This document shows positions 16,167-26,035 of a DNA stretch of 48,996 nucleotides, in pieces. Under the pieces are notes generated by a model that searched no databases, had not been told where the DNA came from, and saw nothing but the letters and a program-made list of their open reading frames with translations. The stretch is from an uncultured Bacteroides sp. (lineage in GTDB: Bacteria; Bacteroidota; Bacteroidia; Bacteroidales; Bacteroidaceae): positions 1 to 48,996 of the forward strand of contig CALUIQ010000077.1 in the NCBI GenBank assembly GCA_944320735.1, read 5' to 3'. A program made the translations under genes and the position numbers. Position 1 is the first letter of the stretch, and each line of letters begins with the position of its first letter.

Positions 16167-16285
16167 GGGTGTATCAAAATGACTTAGAACACGGAGACAC
16201 AGAGATTTTATTTCATTGATTTACAGATATATTTTCTCCGTGTCTTTGTGTCTCTATGTTTTATTCCAAATTATGATACACCCTC
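16167..16285. repeat. Palindromic element, frame B (GGGTGTATCA) with ACACGGAGACACAGAG core
   Basis: Outer arms GGGTGTATCAAAATGA and AATTATGATACACCC enclose a second inverted repeat, AACACGGAGACACAGAGAT against TCTCCGTGTCTTTGTGTCTC. The loop TTCATTGATTTACAGATATA is shared nearly unchanged with the element at 47505-47637. It sits between the convergent rpiB and hybrid-sensor genes, 18 bp from the latter's stop, and could end transcription from both sides. Confidence 0.85.
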
Positions 16286-16303
16286 TCTCTTTTTAAGCCA
16301 AAT

Positions 16304-19300
16304 TCAAATATTTTCCTTATTTCCTTCCGCATCGGAGGAGTCCGGCATACCTTTCCGGTAGTCCATAGGCGTTTGTTGGAACTTATCTTTGAAACATTTT
16401 CGGAAGTACTTGGGCGAACTGAAACCTAAGCGGTCAGAAATTTCGCTGACATTCAACTCCATATCTTCCCGAAGCATCTTTGCCGCAGCGTTCAGGCGCA
16501 AAGACTGTATGAAATCAGCAGGCGTTTCGCCGGTAATCTCCTTCAGTTTGGTAAACAGTTTCGTACGCGACACTCCCATTTCGCGAGCAAAATCATCTGC
16601 CCCAAATCCAGCTGTGTACAAATGGTCACTTACTATCTTGACAGCTTTATCCATAAATTTTTGATCCACAATATTGGTAGCCATTGCTTTGCGGTTTTCC
16701 ATCTGTACTTGTCCGGTAATTTTCCCCTGAATAAGGATGCGGTTGTTTATCAGGTTATTACAACGTGAAAGCAACAATTCCGCATCAAAAGGTTTCTCGA
16801 TGTAGTCATCGGCTCCCATCTTGAGCCCTTCCAGCTGGTGCTCCCGGTCAGTCTTGGCGGTAAGCAAGACTACCGGTATGTGGCATAAGGAAGAATCTTG
16901 CTTAATGGCTTTACACAACTCCAGGCCCGACATTCCTGGCATAACGATGTCGCTCACCACACAGGCAGGCTTCTCTTGCTGCACTTTCTCCCATCCTTCT
17001 TGCCCGTTCCCGGCGATCGATACCCGATAATGAGGCTTAAACAACTCAGCTAAGGTATCACACAGCAGTTCATTATCTTCTACAATCAGAATCCGATTGC
17101 GTGAAACGTTTGATTCGTTGTCTTCTGCGGACGGATATTCCCGTTCAGTTTCATTGCCCCGTTGTGTTTCCACGGTCTCCATCTCTGGTATATTCGCCAG
17201 CACATTGTCTTTTTCTTCCGGTTCTGTCTCATCGGTAACGAGTTCTTCGGGTTTGAAGTGTTCATTCCCCAGCTTGAGATGCACACTGAAGATGGTTTCC
17301 ACACCGGGTTCGCTGTGTACTTCTATCGTTCCATGATGCAGGTCAATGATACCCTTGGCCAACGAAAGTCCGATGCCGGTACCTTCATTAACCGACGCAG
17401 AGTCCGCTTGATAGAAGCGTTGGAATATACGAGGAAGATCTTCTTTTCGGATGCCGATGCCGTTGTCCATCACCTCGATAACAGCTTCATGCTCATACTT
17501 CTTCACTAAGACAGCTACTTGTCCTTGATTCACCCCCCCCATTTTGTAAACATATTTCATTGCATTATATATCAAATTGTTCACAACTTTAGGAAGTTGC
17601 TTGGCATCATACCACACATTGATTTCGTCCACGCTTTTCAAGAACTTGTATGCAATGTGCTTTTGAGCCGCATAATCTTGATAGAGGCAGAAACTGTTGT
17701 ACACATCTTTCACAAGGTTGTGCTCGCCCACCTTCAACCGCACACCCCCTTGTTCCATTTTCCGGAAGTCTAATAACTCGGTTATCAAGCTTCGCAACAG
17801 CAGGCAACTCTTGTGAATTCGTCTGACGGAACGGCTGACTTTGATATCTTTTATACCCGATTGCAGCAAAGTCTCCACTTGGGTAATGATAATCGTCAAA
17901 GGGGTGCGGAACTCATGGGAGATGTTAATGAAGAAGCGCAATTTGGCTTGGTTCATCTGCTCAATGTCCTCCGCGTGCTTCTGTTCATACTTTACGGATT
18001 CTTGCAATTTGATTCGCCGCTTGTAGGACCGCACCACGTAACCGATGGCGATTCCTATCACCAACAGATAGCCTGCGTATGCCCATCCCGTTTCCCAGAA
18101 AGGCGGCTGTATCCTGATGGTCAGCCGACTGGGCGGGACAAGTTCCTCCGGCATATCCGACACTTTCACAGTCAGCTCATAGGTACCCGGCGACAAATTG
18201 GTAAAAGTGACGGAGTTCTTTCCCTGCATATCCATCCACACGTCAGAGAAACCTTTCAGTTGGTAGAAAAGTTTGTTGGGGTAAGGAGAGAGGTAGTCCG
18301 TGGTTGTATAGTTCAACGTAAAGGTCGTACACGAAGGCGGCAACAGAATTTGTCGGGCATAGGTCAATTCTTCCGTCAGTATCTTAGTACTGTCACCCGC
18401 ATTTATTTCTGTCCCGTTCACCGTCAGCCGGTAGGGGAAAATACGATAAGAGGCGGAATCACGTCCCATATTGCTTGGGAAAAAGGAGAGCATCCCCTCC
18501 ATACCTCCTACAAAGACTTCACCGTTACTGGCCTTGAACAAGGATTTCTTATTGACGGGAAACCGCGGGAAGGCTTGTTTAGATTGGTAATTGGTAAAAC
18601 GACCGGAAGCTACATCGAACACGGACATGCCTTTGTCAGTAGTAACCAATAGCGAATCCGCAGACAATTCGCAAACCGCATACACCGTATTGCCGGCCAA
18701 GCCGTCCCTTTCGTGGTTAAAATTCTTGAATCGGTCTCCCTCTTTCAGGTAAACATCCAACCCTGTGCCGTCCATACAAAACCACATATTGCCTTTGCTG
18801 TCTCTGAAGATGTAGTTTACATCGTCACCGCTCAGACTATTTGGATTGTCCGGCTTGTGTCGGTAATATGTCACGACTCCACTTGTGAAATCGTAGCTGC
18901 ATACACCTTTCTGAAGACGTGTAAGCCATAAGCGCCCCTTACCATCCAGTTCCAAATCCTTGCTGTATCGAGTTCTTGACCGATGCTCCTTATCATCCAT
19001 CAGCGAACGGCATATTCCCGTAGCCGGGTCGAACAAGGTCAAACCACTGGGTATTGCCAACACTAATTTGCCGTCATACAGTTCAATATCCTCCACAATA
19101 TCCGATGGCAAAGAGTGCGGGTCACCTTTCCGATGCCGGTAGGTTTGAAACCTACCCGTTTTCAAGTCCAACTTATTCAGCCCGCCCAAATGCGTGCCAA
19201 TCCACAAAACATCGTTCGCCGCATCGTAACAAACGGCTTTGATATGGTTGTGCGAGAGACTGTTGGCCTTGTCCGAATGCTTATACCATTTGAAAGTCCT

Positions 19301-20392
19301 TGCACGCAGGTCGTAGCGGCAAAGCCCGTCCCCGTCTATGCCTATCCACAAGTACTGTTGTTTGTCTTCCGCAATGGAGCCTACAACCCCACCGCTCAGT
19401 CCTTCTGTTTCGTAAGGAGATACATCATATTTATAATAAGCCTGTTCGTTGGGATTGAAATAGTTTATTCCACCGTAATAGGTGCCTACCCACATTGTGC
19501 CTTGGCGGTCGCACAACAAGCTGTGAATAGAGGAAGATGTCAACCCGTTGAATGATTTATAATATCTCGAAAACTTCCCGGTGGACACGTCCAATTTATT
19601 CAAGCCACGAAATGTACCTACCCAAATATTGCCGTTGGTGTCTTCACAAAGCGACTGTACATAGCTTGAACTGAGTGAAAACGGGTCATCGGGGCGACGC
19701 CGAAGTTTTTTCATCTCCCCGTTTTCAAACACGTAAAGCCCCCGCCCATCCTTGAAGCCTATCCAGCAACGACCGGACGAATCTCTAAAGATGTCGCACA
19801 CAAGCCCCTCGGGAATGGGGTTTGAGAGTTTCTTTTCGCCTTCCAATACGTAAAGCCCGTTTTTCGCAGTACCTATCAAGATTGTTTCCCCATATTGGCA
19901 CAGGGTAGTAATGACGCATCCTTTGGGTAACTGGTACAACAACCGGATGCTGTCGTTTTCGAGACAATACAAGTTCCGGTTACTTTCGCCAATGACCATC
20001 CTACCATTGGCATACGAAAAACTTGCAGATTTGGGAAATACCAGTTTGAAAGAATCTTGGCGGATGCTGTAAGCGAAGAGTGCTTGGTCTGTCTTAAGGA
20101 ACACAGTTTCCTTGCCATCCCCGCCTATCTCATACACATGTTTGCCAACCAGCCCATTCTGTCCAGATTTGTAACTTCTAAACTCCGTGCCGTTGAACAA
20201 GCAGACCCCATTGTCCGTACCTATCCAAATAAAGTCACGTCCGTCTTGGTAGATGTCGTGAACTACGTTACTCATCAATCCGTCTTTCATCGTGTAGTGA
20301 CGGAATTGCGGAACATAGTTCCGGGCAGCAACAGACATTACTGCACAAAGACAGCTTACGGTTAGCAACAGGCTCTTAATGAATTTTGTCAT
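16304..20392 (-). CDS. Hybrid two-component system regulator (HTCS) of the PUL
   Basis: A 1362-residue one-protein sensor and regulator. Signal peptide 1-23 (..VMSVAA). A periplasmic two-propeller sensor (about 25-680) is built from repeats such as ..DFIWIGTDNGVCLF.. and ..GNIWVGTFRGLNKLD... A Y_Y_Y domain (about 690-760, ..FTLNYTTTDYLSPYPN..) follows, then one membrane helix (about 771-787). The kinase has H826 in ..FINISHEFRTPLT.. and G boxes ..MDNGIGI.. and ..GTGIGLSLAKG... The receiver has D1148 in ..VVSDIVMPGMSG... A C-terminal AraC-type helix-turn-helix covers about 1250-1350. Such proteins bind an oligosaccharide in the periplasm and switch on the adjacent PUL. It is divergent from the first SusC, which it probably controls. 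A -7 box for it is at 20426-20433. Confidence 0.95.
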   Translation of the reverse strand: MTKFIKSLLLTVSCLCAVMSVAARNYVPQFRHYTMKDGLMSNVVHDIYQDGRDFIWIGTDNGVCLFNGTEFRSYKSGQNGLVGKHVYEIGGDGKETVFLKTDQALFAYSIRQDSFKLVFPKSASFSYANGRMVIGESNRNLYCLENDSIRLLYQLPKGCVITTLCQYGETILIGTAKNGLYVLEGEKKLSNPIPEGLVCDIFRDSSGRCWIGFKDGRGLYVFENGEMKKLRRRPDDPFSLSSSYVQSLCEDTNGNIWVGTFRGLNKLDVSTGKFSRYYKSFNGLTSSSIHSLLCDRQGTMWVGTYYGGINYFNPNEQAYYKYDVSPYETEGLSGGVVGSIAEDKQQYLWIGIDGDGLCRYDLRARTFKWYKHSDKANSLSHNHIKAVCYDAANDVLWIGTHLGGLNKLDLKTGRFQTYRHRKGDPHSLPSDIVEDIELYDGKLVLAIPSGLTLFDPATGICRSLMDDKEHRSRTRYSKDLELDGKGRLWLTRLQKGVCSYDFTSGVVTYYRHKPDNPNSLSGDDVNYIFRDSKGNMWFCMDGTGLDVYLKEGDRFKNFNHERDGLAGNTVYAVCELSADSLLVTTDKGMSVFDVASGRFTNYQSKQAFPRFPVNKKSLFKASNGEVFVGGMEGMLSFFPSNMGRDSASYRIFPYRLTVNGTEINAGDSTKILTEELTYARQILLPPSCTTFTLNYTTTDYLSPYPNKLFYQLKGFSDVWMDMQGKNSVTFTNLSPGTYELTVKVSDMPEELVPPSRLTIRIQPPFWETGWAYAGYLLVIGIAIGYVVRSYKRRIKLQESVKYEQKHAEDIEQMNQAKLRFFINISHEFRTPLTIIITQVETLLQSGIKDIKVSRSVRRIHKSCLLLRSLITELLDFRKMEQGGVRLKVGEHNLVKDVYNSFCLYQDYAAQKHIAYKFLKSVDEINVWYDAKQLPKVVNNLIYNAMKYVYKMGGVNQGQVAVLVKKYEHEAVIEVMDNGIGIRKEDLPRIFQRFYQADSASVNEGTGIGLSLAKGIIDLHHGTIEVHSEPGVETIFSVHLKLGNEHFKPEELVTDETEPEEKDNVLANIPEMETVETQRGNETEREYPSAEDNESNVSRNRILIVEDNELLCDTLAELFKPHYRVSIAGNGQEGWEKVQQEKPACVVSDIVMPGMSGLELCKAIKQDSSLCHIPVVLLTAKTDREHQLEGLKMGADDYIEKPFDAELLLSRCNNLINNRILIQGKITGQVQMENRKAMATNIVDQKFMDKAVKIVSDHLYTAGFGADDFAREMGVSRTKLFTKLKEITGETPADFIQSLRLNAAAKMLREDMELNVSEISDRLGFSSPKYFRKCFKDKFQQTPMDYRKGMPDSSDAEGNKENI

Positions 20393-20425
20393 AGTATATG
20401 AGAGATAAAAATCTTATTTTGTCTG

Positions 20426-20433
20426 CAAAAATA
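20426..20433 (-). promoter_or_regulatory. -7 box (TATTTTTG) of the HTCS gene
   Basis: On the minus strand TATTTTTG is an exact TAnnTTTG match, 33 bp upstream of the ATG at 20392. No TTTG was found at the -33 distance. Confidence 0.5.
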
Positions 20434-20498
20434 AGGATTTTATCTGTATTATCACCGCATTCATCTATGAATTTGCATTAGAATACTTTATGAAAAGC

Positions 20499-20588
20499 AC
20501 AGTACTTCTATGGAAGGATTACAGTACTTCCCCAAAAGTACTGCAGTACTCCCAAGGAAGTACTACGGTAATTCCTTAGGAAGTACTG
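20499..20588. repeat. Array of 22-23 bp palindromic units with AGTACT arms
   Basis: Six AGTACT sites lie at 20501, 20523, 20537, 20545, 20559 and 20582. Units of about 22-23 bp begin near 20499, 20521, 20544 and 20566. Two of them are themselves palindromes of the form CAGTACT-N8-AGTACT (20522-20542 and 20544-20564). The array lies between the HTCS promoter and the region upstream of susC. Function unknown; operators or a stem-rich transcript are possible. Confidence 0.8.
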
Positions 20589-20608
20589 AAGCCACCATCC
20601 TTCCCTAT

Positions 20609-20663
20609 ACATTTAAAGTGACGGGGCTACCCTTTAAATGAAACGAGACTTCCCTTTAAATGC
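20609..20663. repeat. 22-bp spaced CTTTAAATG motifs
   Basis: CCCTTTAAATG occurs at 20630-20640 and again at 20652-20662, exactly 22 bp apart, and its inverse CATTTAAAG is at 20610-20618, again about 22 bp away. A further pair, CGTACAAA at 20843 and 20864, is 21 bp apart in the same gap. The period matches that of the neighbouring AGTACT array, but the core sequences differ. Confidence 0.6.
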
Positions 20664-20758
20664 TATTTTCACGCTTCCGACAAACGGTATACGCATCGTC
20701 TGAACTATGTTTCACGCTTTCATATTCTTTTCAACCATTTGGATTTGAATAAGATATG

Positions 20759-20790
20759 GTGAAAGATGTATCTTTCACGTGAAATTTCAC
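20759..20790. promoter_or_regulatory. Two adjacent perfect GTGAAA palindromes, candidate operator
   Basis: GTGAAAGATGTATCTTTCAC (20759-20778, 9-bp arms) is followed directly by GTGAAATTTCAC (20779-20790, 6-bp arms). Both are perfect inverted repeats with the same GTGAAA ends; their centres are 16 bp apart. They lie about 160-190 bp upstream of the susC -7 box, in a gap with no gene. They could bind the HTCS or another dimeric regulator. Confidence 0.5.
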
Positions 20791-20949
20791 AGCGGCATTG
20801 TGTGGTGACAGTTTGTGAAGGGAGATAATAAAGGGGCTTAAACGTACAAATAGGAGGCTTTCGCGTACAAAAATAAGCGTGTATGTCGTTGTGAACGTGT
20901 TGCACCCTTGTTTTGTATCGTCTATCCCAGTCTTCCACATCAGTTTTCA

Positions 20950-20957
20950 TAAGTTTG
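20950..20957 (+). promoter_or_regulatory. -7 box (TAAGTTTG) of the first susC
   Basis: TAAGTTTG matches TAnnTTTG exactly and lies 30 bp before the ATG at 20988, predicting a leader of about 25 nt. No proper -33 TTTG is visible, which is common for promoters that need an activator such as an HTCS. It also excludes the in-frame ATG at 20913 as the start. Confidence 0.55.
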
Positions 20958-20987
20958 CAAGCGATAATACTTTTTAAAACTAATATT

Positions 20988-23900
20988 ATGTATTTAGATG
21001 CTATGACAAACAAATTTAAAAATTTGTGCCGACTTGCAAAACGGCGAGTCGGTTTGTTCCTGCTAGTGCTAAGCACTGCGCTGATGGCATTCGGGCAGCA
21101 ACAAGTAGTGAAAGGAACGGTGAAGGACGCTTCCGGCGAACCGGCCGTAGGCGCGACCATCCTCCTAAAAGGTACTCAGACCGGTGTCATTACCGACATC
21201 GACGGAAATTTCTCCATCCAAGTGGCAGACGTTGGGAAAGCCGTACTTACCATATCTTATATCGGATATGAGACGCAAGAAGTCGCCTTGAACGGAAAGA
21301 CCAGTGTCCAAGTAACGTTGCAGGAGTCTTCTGAAATGCTGGAAGAAGTACAAATCGTGGCTTACGGTGTGCAGAAGAAAGAAACGCTGACGGGTGCCAT
21401 TTCCTCGGTGGACACAGAAGAATTGCTTGTTTCACCCAATGCCAGCGTAGCCAACTCGTTGGCAGGTAAGATTACCGGTTTATCTTCCGTACAAAGTTCC
21501 GGACAGCCGGGTGCTGAGGACCCGAAAATCTTCGTCCGTGGTGTCGGTTCGTTGACCGAAGGCGGTGCTTCCCCGCTGATTTTGGTGGACGGCGTGGAAC
21601 GCTCTTTCTTCCAAATGGACCCGAACGAAATTGAAAACATCTCCGTATTGAAAGACGCTTCGGCGACAGCCGTATTCGGTGTGCGCGGTGCAAACGGCGT
21701 TATTTTGGTAACCACCCGCCGTGGTGAAGAAGGAAAGACTAAGATTTCACTCAGTTCTTCAGTAGGTATCCAGCAAGTGGCCAACTGGGTTGACTTGGCT
21801 GATGCGTACACATACGCCACGATGTATAACGAGCGTGAAATCAACGATGGCGGCGAACCCGTCTTCGACCAATACGCTTTGGACCGCTTCCGCTTGCACG
21901 ACCAACCCATTGTTTATCCGGACATCGACTGGTACGACTATATGGTGAAAGATGCCGCCGTACAGACACAGCACAACTTGAACATCTCCGGAGGTACTGA
22001 CCGTATGCGTTACTTCATATCGGTGGGTTACCTCTATCAGGATGGTTTGATGAAGGACTTCGGCCAAGGTTACGGTTACAAGTACAACCGTTACAACTAC
22101 CGAACCAACTTAGACTACGAAATCAGCAAGTCCACCACCTTGAAGCTGGGTATCGGTGGCGTGGTAGGCGACCGCAGGGAACCGAACAGTAGCCGTTTCT
22201 GGGAGAACCTCTCCATCTCGCAACCTTTTGCCAGCCCCGGTTTGGTAGACGGCCAACCTATGACTTCAGCATCCCGCTTCCAAAATATTATGTATGTCAA
22301 CCCATTCACCGACATTTATGGAAAAGGCGGGAAAAACATCTTGAACAATACCATGAACCTCGACCTGCACTTGGTGCAGAAACTGGACATGGTGACCAAA
22401 GGTTTGTCTGTGGAAGCAAAAGCTGCTTATAACACCGGCTATACCTACACCAAGACACGCACCGGCAACATCGAGGTTTGGACTCCCTACTTCGAAAGCG
22501 AAGTCGATGGTTCAGGTTTGCTTCCCGGTGACCCCGGCTTCAACGAAAACGTGGTTTACCGCATCAGCGGCACCAACTCCAAGCCCGGCTTTAGCGAAAG
22601 CACCGGCCGCAGCCGCGACTGGTATATGGAGTTCAGCCTCCGGTATGCGCGTAAGTTCGGTGCACACAATGTCAGTGCCCTGTTGCTGTACAACCAAAGC
22701 AAGAAATACTATCCGTCGCAGTTGCCTTACTTGCCTACCGCATACGTCGGATTGGTAGGACGTGTCACGTATGACTATAAGTCACGCTACTTGGCCGAGT
22801 TCAACATCGGCTACAACGGCTCCGAGAACTTTGCGCCGGACAAACGCTTCGGTACTTTCCCCGCCGTGTCATTGGGTTGGGTGGTTACGGAAGAACCTTT
22901 TATGAAGAACCAACAAGTATTCGATTTCTTGAAATTACGTGGTAGTTTGGGCTTAGTTGGTAACGACAATATGAGCAACAACCGCTACCTGTACTTGCCG
23001 GACAGCTACAATGTGAACTTGAAACAAAACGAAGGTGGCAGTTGGAAAGAAGAAAAATGGGGTTACAACTTCGGTTTTGAAAACAACGCTTGGTGGAATG
23101 GTGCCGTAGAGCAGCGCTTGGGTAACCGAAACGTGACATGGGAAACAGCCTTGAAGCAGAACTACGGTCTGGATATGAACTTCTTGGACAACCGACTGAA
23201 AGTGACCGCTGAGTATTTCCGTGAAGACCGTAAAGACATCTTGATTTCACGTAAGACCATCCCGTTGCTGACATCCCTCAGTGCCAGCCTGCTCCCGGTG
23301 GTGAATATGGGTAAGGTAAAGAACCAAGGTTATGAAATAGAAATAACCTGGAACGACCGCATCGGCGATGACTTCCACTACAACATCAACGCCAACGTAT
23401 CGTACTCGAAGAACAAGATTATCTTTCAAGACGAAGTAGAACCGAACGAACCCTACCTGTGGCGTACCGGTCGCGAAGTTGGCGCCCAGTTTGGCTACGT
23501 GGTAGACGGTTTTTATAGCTACGATGACTTCGCAAGCGCGGAAGACGAAAAGAGCGGTATCTTAAAAGATGGGCTTCCCAAGCCTTTGGTACCCGTACAT
23601 GCAGGTGACTTGAAATACAAGGATTTGAATGGCGACGAAGTGATTGACTCCGACGACCAATGTCAAGTAGGTTTCCCGACCCGCCCGAATTACACATTTG
23701 GTCTGAACCTGAGTGCCGACTACAAAGGCTTCTTCTTCTCTATGAACTGGACAGGAGCCGCAGAACGCTCCGTCTCGTTGACCAGTATGTTCCGCGAGCC
23801 GTTTATGGGCGAAAGCCGTGGTTTGATGCAATACCAAGTAGACGGACGCTGGACACCAGAGACTGCCGCTACGGCCAAGTATCCTCGTTTCTCAAGAACC

Positions 23901-24170
23901 AGCCAAGATTACAACGCATACGATTCTGACATGTGGATTGTAGATGGGTCATACATCAAGTTGAAAGATGTTTCTGTCGGCTACAATTTCAACAACCGTC
24001 CGGCATTGAAAAAATTAGGCATCACGCAATTGGGCATCAAGCTCACCGGTTACAACCTCCTTTGCATCAGTCCGTTCGACCTGATGGATCCGGAGTTCGT
24101 CATCGGTTGGCAAAACACCAAGTATCCCGTGACCCGTATATATAACTTAGGTGTAAACATCACTTTCTAA
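20988..24170 (+). CDS. SusC-like TonB-dependent transporter 1
   Basis: A 1060-residue outer membrane receptor counted from 20988; the ATG at 21003 is an alternative and both leave an intact signal peptide (..VGLFLLVLSTALMAFG). A CarboxypepD_reg-like domain (..VVKGTVKDASGEPAVGATILLKGTQ..) is followed by the plug domain with the SusC signature (..ILVDGVERSFFQMDPNEIENISVLKDASATAVFGVRGANG..) and a C-terminal beta barrel ending ..NLGVNITF. It imports oligosaccharides with energy from TonB/ExbBD. The SusD partner gene begins 12 bp behind the stop. Confidence 0.94.
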   Translation: MYLDAMTNKFKNLCRLAKRRVGLFLLVLSTALMAFGQQQVVKGTVKDASGEPAVGATILLKGTQTGVITDIDGNFSIQVADVGKAVLTISYIGYETQEVALNGKTSVQVTLQESSEMLEEVQIVAYGVQKKETLTGAISSVDTEELLVSPNASVANSLAGKITGLSSVQSSGQPGAEDPKIFVRGVGSLTEGGASPLILVDGVERSFFQMDPNEIENISVLKDASATAVFGVRGANGVILVTTRRGEEGKTKISLSSSVGIQQVANWVDLADAYTYATMYNEREINDGGEPVFDQYALDRFRLHDQPIVYPDIDWYDYMVKDAAVQTQHNLNISGGTDRMRYFISVGYLYQDGLMKDFGQGYGYKYNRYNYRTNLDYEISKSTTLKLGIGGVVGDRREPNSSRFWENLSISQPFASPGLVDGQPMTSASRFQNIMYVNPFTDIYGKGGKNILNNTMNLDLHLVQKLDMVTKGLSVEAKAAYNTGYTYTKTRTGNIEVWTPYFESEVDGSGLLPGDPGFNENVVYRISGTNSKPGFSESTGRSRDWYMEFSLRYARKFGAHNVSALLLYNQSKKYYPSQLPYLPTAYVGLVGRVTYDYKSRYLAEFNIGYNGSENFAPDKRFGTFPAVSLGWVVTEEPFMKNQQVFDFLKLRGSLGLVGNDNMSNNRYLYLPDSYNVNLKQNEGGSWKEEKWGYNFGFENNAWWNGAVEQRLGNRNVTWETALKQNYGLDMNFLDNRLKVTAEYFREDRKDILISRKTIPLLTSLSASLLPVVNMGKVKNQGYEIEITWNDRIGDDFHYNINANVSYSKNKIIFQDEVEPNEPYLWRTGREVGAQFGYVVDGFYSYDDFASAEDEKSGILKDGLPKPLVPVHAGDLKYKDLNGDEVIDSDDQCQVGFPTRPNYTFGLNLSADYKGFFFSMNWTGAAERSVSLTSMFREPFMGESRGLMQYQVDGRWTPETAATAKYPRFSRTSQDYNAYDSDMWIVDGSYIKLKDVSVGYNFNNRPALKKLGITQLGIKLTGYNLLCISPFDLMDPEFVIGWQNTKYPVTRIYNLGVNITF

Positions 24171-24182
24171 ACTTTATTGAAT

Positions 24183-26003
24183 ATGAAAAAGATAATAAAA
24201 GGTCTCGCTTTGATTTCCTTGTTGTGCGTGGGAGCGGGATGCGACGATATCAAATTCGGTAACGCGTTTTTGGAGAAACCGTTGAGCGATGAAATGAACA
24301 TGGACTCCGTCTTCGGAAACAAAATTTATGCCGAACAGCAATTAGCACAAGTGTACCACTCACTACCCGATCACACCCCAATCAACGGACGCTTGAACTG
24401 GGGCTCGTTGGAGAGTATTACCGACTTAGGTACCTTTCGTAAAAGTGGAGGTTCACTATACCACAGCGGCCAGCTGACTGCCGCAAACTACGGCGGAGCC
24501 GCTTATCGAATGGATTACGGCCGGTCCGACGGTAAATTTTCGGCCATCTACGGTATCCGCCAAGGACACATCTTCATTGAGAACGTAGACCGCGTGCCCG
24601 ACATGACCGAAGAAGAAAAGAACCGCCGCAAAGGGGAAGCCGAAATGATCATCGCCTACCACAACGTGGACATCTTCCGCAACTATGGCGGTATGCCATG
24701 GATAGACCATGCCTACACGCCGGAAGACGATATGACGATGACCCGTATGACCATTGAGGAAGCCGTAAAGAACATTTCCGCACTAATTGACGACGCCGCC
24801 TCCAGACTACCTTGGGACGTGGAGGCCAACGATGACGGACGTATGACAAAGGCCGGCGCATTGGCATTGAAATCGCGCCTACTGACGTTCGCCGCCAGCC
24901 CGTTGTTCAACAGTGCCCAACCTTTCAAAGACGGAGAAGCCGCACAAAACCACAACGTTTGGTGGGGCGACTACCAACAAAGCCGTTGGCAGGACGCGCT
25001 GAATGCTGGATTGGAATTCCTCCGCGAGAATGCCCGAAACGGCAACGTCTACAAATTGGTAGACAACGGAGACCCCCGCAAGAGTTTCTGCTCCGGTTAC
25101 TTCGACCGTTACAACCACGAGACGCTGATTAGCAGCCACCGTTACATCAAATGGGACTTGAACGCCTATAACGTCACCCAAACCCGTTATGGCACAGGCG
25201 ACCCGACTATGTGGTATTGCGATATGTTTCCCATGAGAGACGGCAGCGACTTCAGCTGGGACAATCCCGAACACCGCGCCCATCCGTTCTTTACGGAAGA
25301 CTTCGAAATGACCCGCGACCCCCGTCTGTATGAAACGCTCATCGTGACCGGCGACAAATTCTGGGGACGTAAAGCGGAAATTTATTCCGGTGGCCGTGAA
25401 CAACCCAAAGACATGGGCGGCGGACAAAACTGGCGTTGGGCCGATATGGGCTACTTTGGTATTGGCGTGCGCAAATATTACCAGGATCACAACAATGAAT
25501 TGCAAAACAAGTTCTATAACTGTTGCCTGCTCCGTTTGCCGGAAATCTACCTGAACATTGCCGAAGCAATGAACGAGCTGGGCATAGCAGAACAGAAAGA
25601 CGAATTCGGACGCGATGCCTACGACTACATCAACCTGCTGCGCGACCGCGTACAGATGCCACACGTGACGAAAGAAACTGCCGCTCCGGGCGAAGCCTTG
25701 CGTGAAGCCATTCTCCGCGAACGGGCGTTGGAGTTCGGCTACGAAGAAGTGCGCTACTACGATATGAACCGCTGGAAACGAAGCGACTGGCTGAAAGCCC
25801 GCAAGATTTACCGCTTACGCACGTATCCGGTAGGGGAAAAGGTGAACGGCAACTTCGTGAACTTCCGGTATGAGTTCTTGGAACAATCTCCCAATCCACA
25901 CACTTGGATTGACAATTGGGATGATAAATACTATCTGTGCCCTATTCCTTTGGACGAAATCAACAAGAAATACGGCCTGGTTCAAAACCCCGGTTGGGAA
26001 TAA
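24183..26003 (+). CDS. SusD-like surface glycan-binding lipoprotein 1
   Basis: A 606-residue lipoprotein (signal MKKIIKGLALISLLCVGAGC, lipobox GAGC). The start at 24183 is chosen over an in-frame TTG 6 bp upstream. SusD-family features are the N-terminal ..FLEKPLSDEMNMDSVFGN.., TPR-like helices such as ..AEMIIAYHNVDIFRNYGGMPWIDHAY.. and the C-terminal ..REAILRERALEFGYEEVRYYDMNRWKRSD.. and ..LVQNPGWE. It forms the lid of the SusC channel on the cell surface. It is the partner of SusC 1. Confidence 0.93.
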   Translation: MKKIIKGLALISLLCVGAGCDDIKFGNAFLEKPLSDEMNMDSVFGNKIYAEQQLAQVYHSLPDHTPINGRLNWGSLESITDLGTFRKSGGSLYHSGQLTAANYGGAAYRMDYGRSDGKFSAIYGIRQGHIFIENVDRVPDMTEEEKNRRKGEAEMIIAYHNVDIFRNYGGMPWIDHAYTPEDDMTMTRMTIEEAVKNISALIDDAASRLPWDVEANDDGRMTKAGALALKSRLLTFAASPLFNSAQPFKDGEAAQNHNVWWGDYQQSRWQDALNAGLEFLRENARNGNVYKLVDNGDPRKSFCSGYFDRYNHETLISSHRYIKWDLNAYNVTQTRYGTGDPTMWYCDMFPMRDGSDFSWDNPEHRAHPFFTEDFEMTRDPRLYETLIVTGDKFWGRKAEIYSGGREQPKDMGGGQNWRWADMGYFGIGVRKYYQDHNNELQNKFYNCCLLRLPEIYLNIAEAMNELGIAEQKDEFGRDAYDYINLLRDRVQMPHVTKETAAPGEALREAILRERALEFGYEEVRYYDMNRWKRSDWLKARKIYRLRTYPVGEKVNGNFVNFRYEFLEQSPNPHTWIDNWDDKYYLCPIPLDEINKKYGLVQNPGWE

Positions 26004-26035
26004 GGAGAAGGACTTAACTAAAGAATTTGAAAAAC

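Noticed and set aside
17813..18652. 279-codon plus-strand frame inside the HTCS gene
   Set aside because: It is a shadow of the HTCS, whose minus-strand protein has complete domains over this span.
20913..20987. Longer N-terminus for the first SusC
   Set aside because: It would put about 25 residues ahead of the signal peptide and includes the exact -7 box at 20950-20957.
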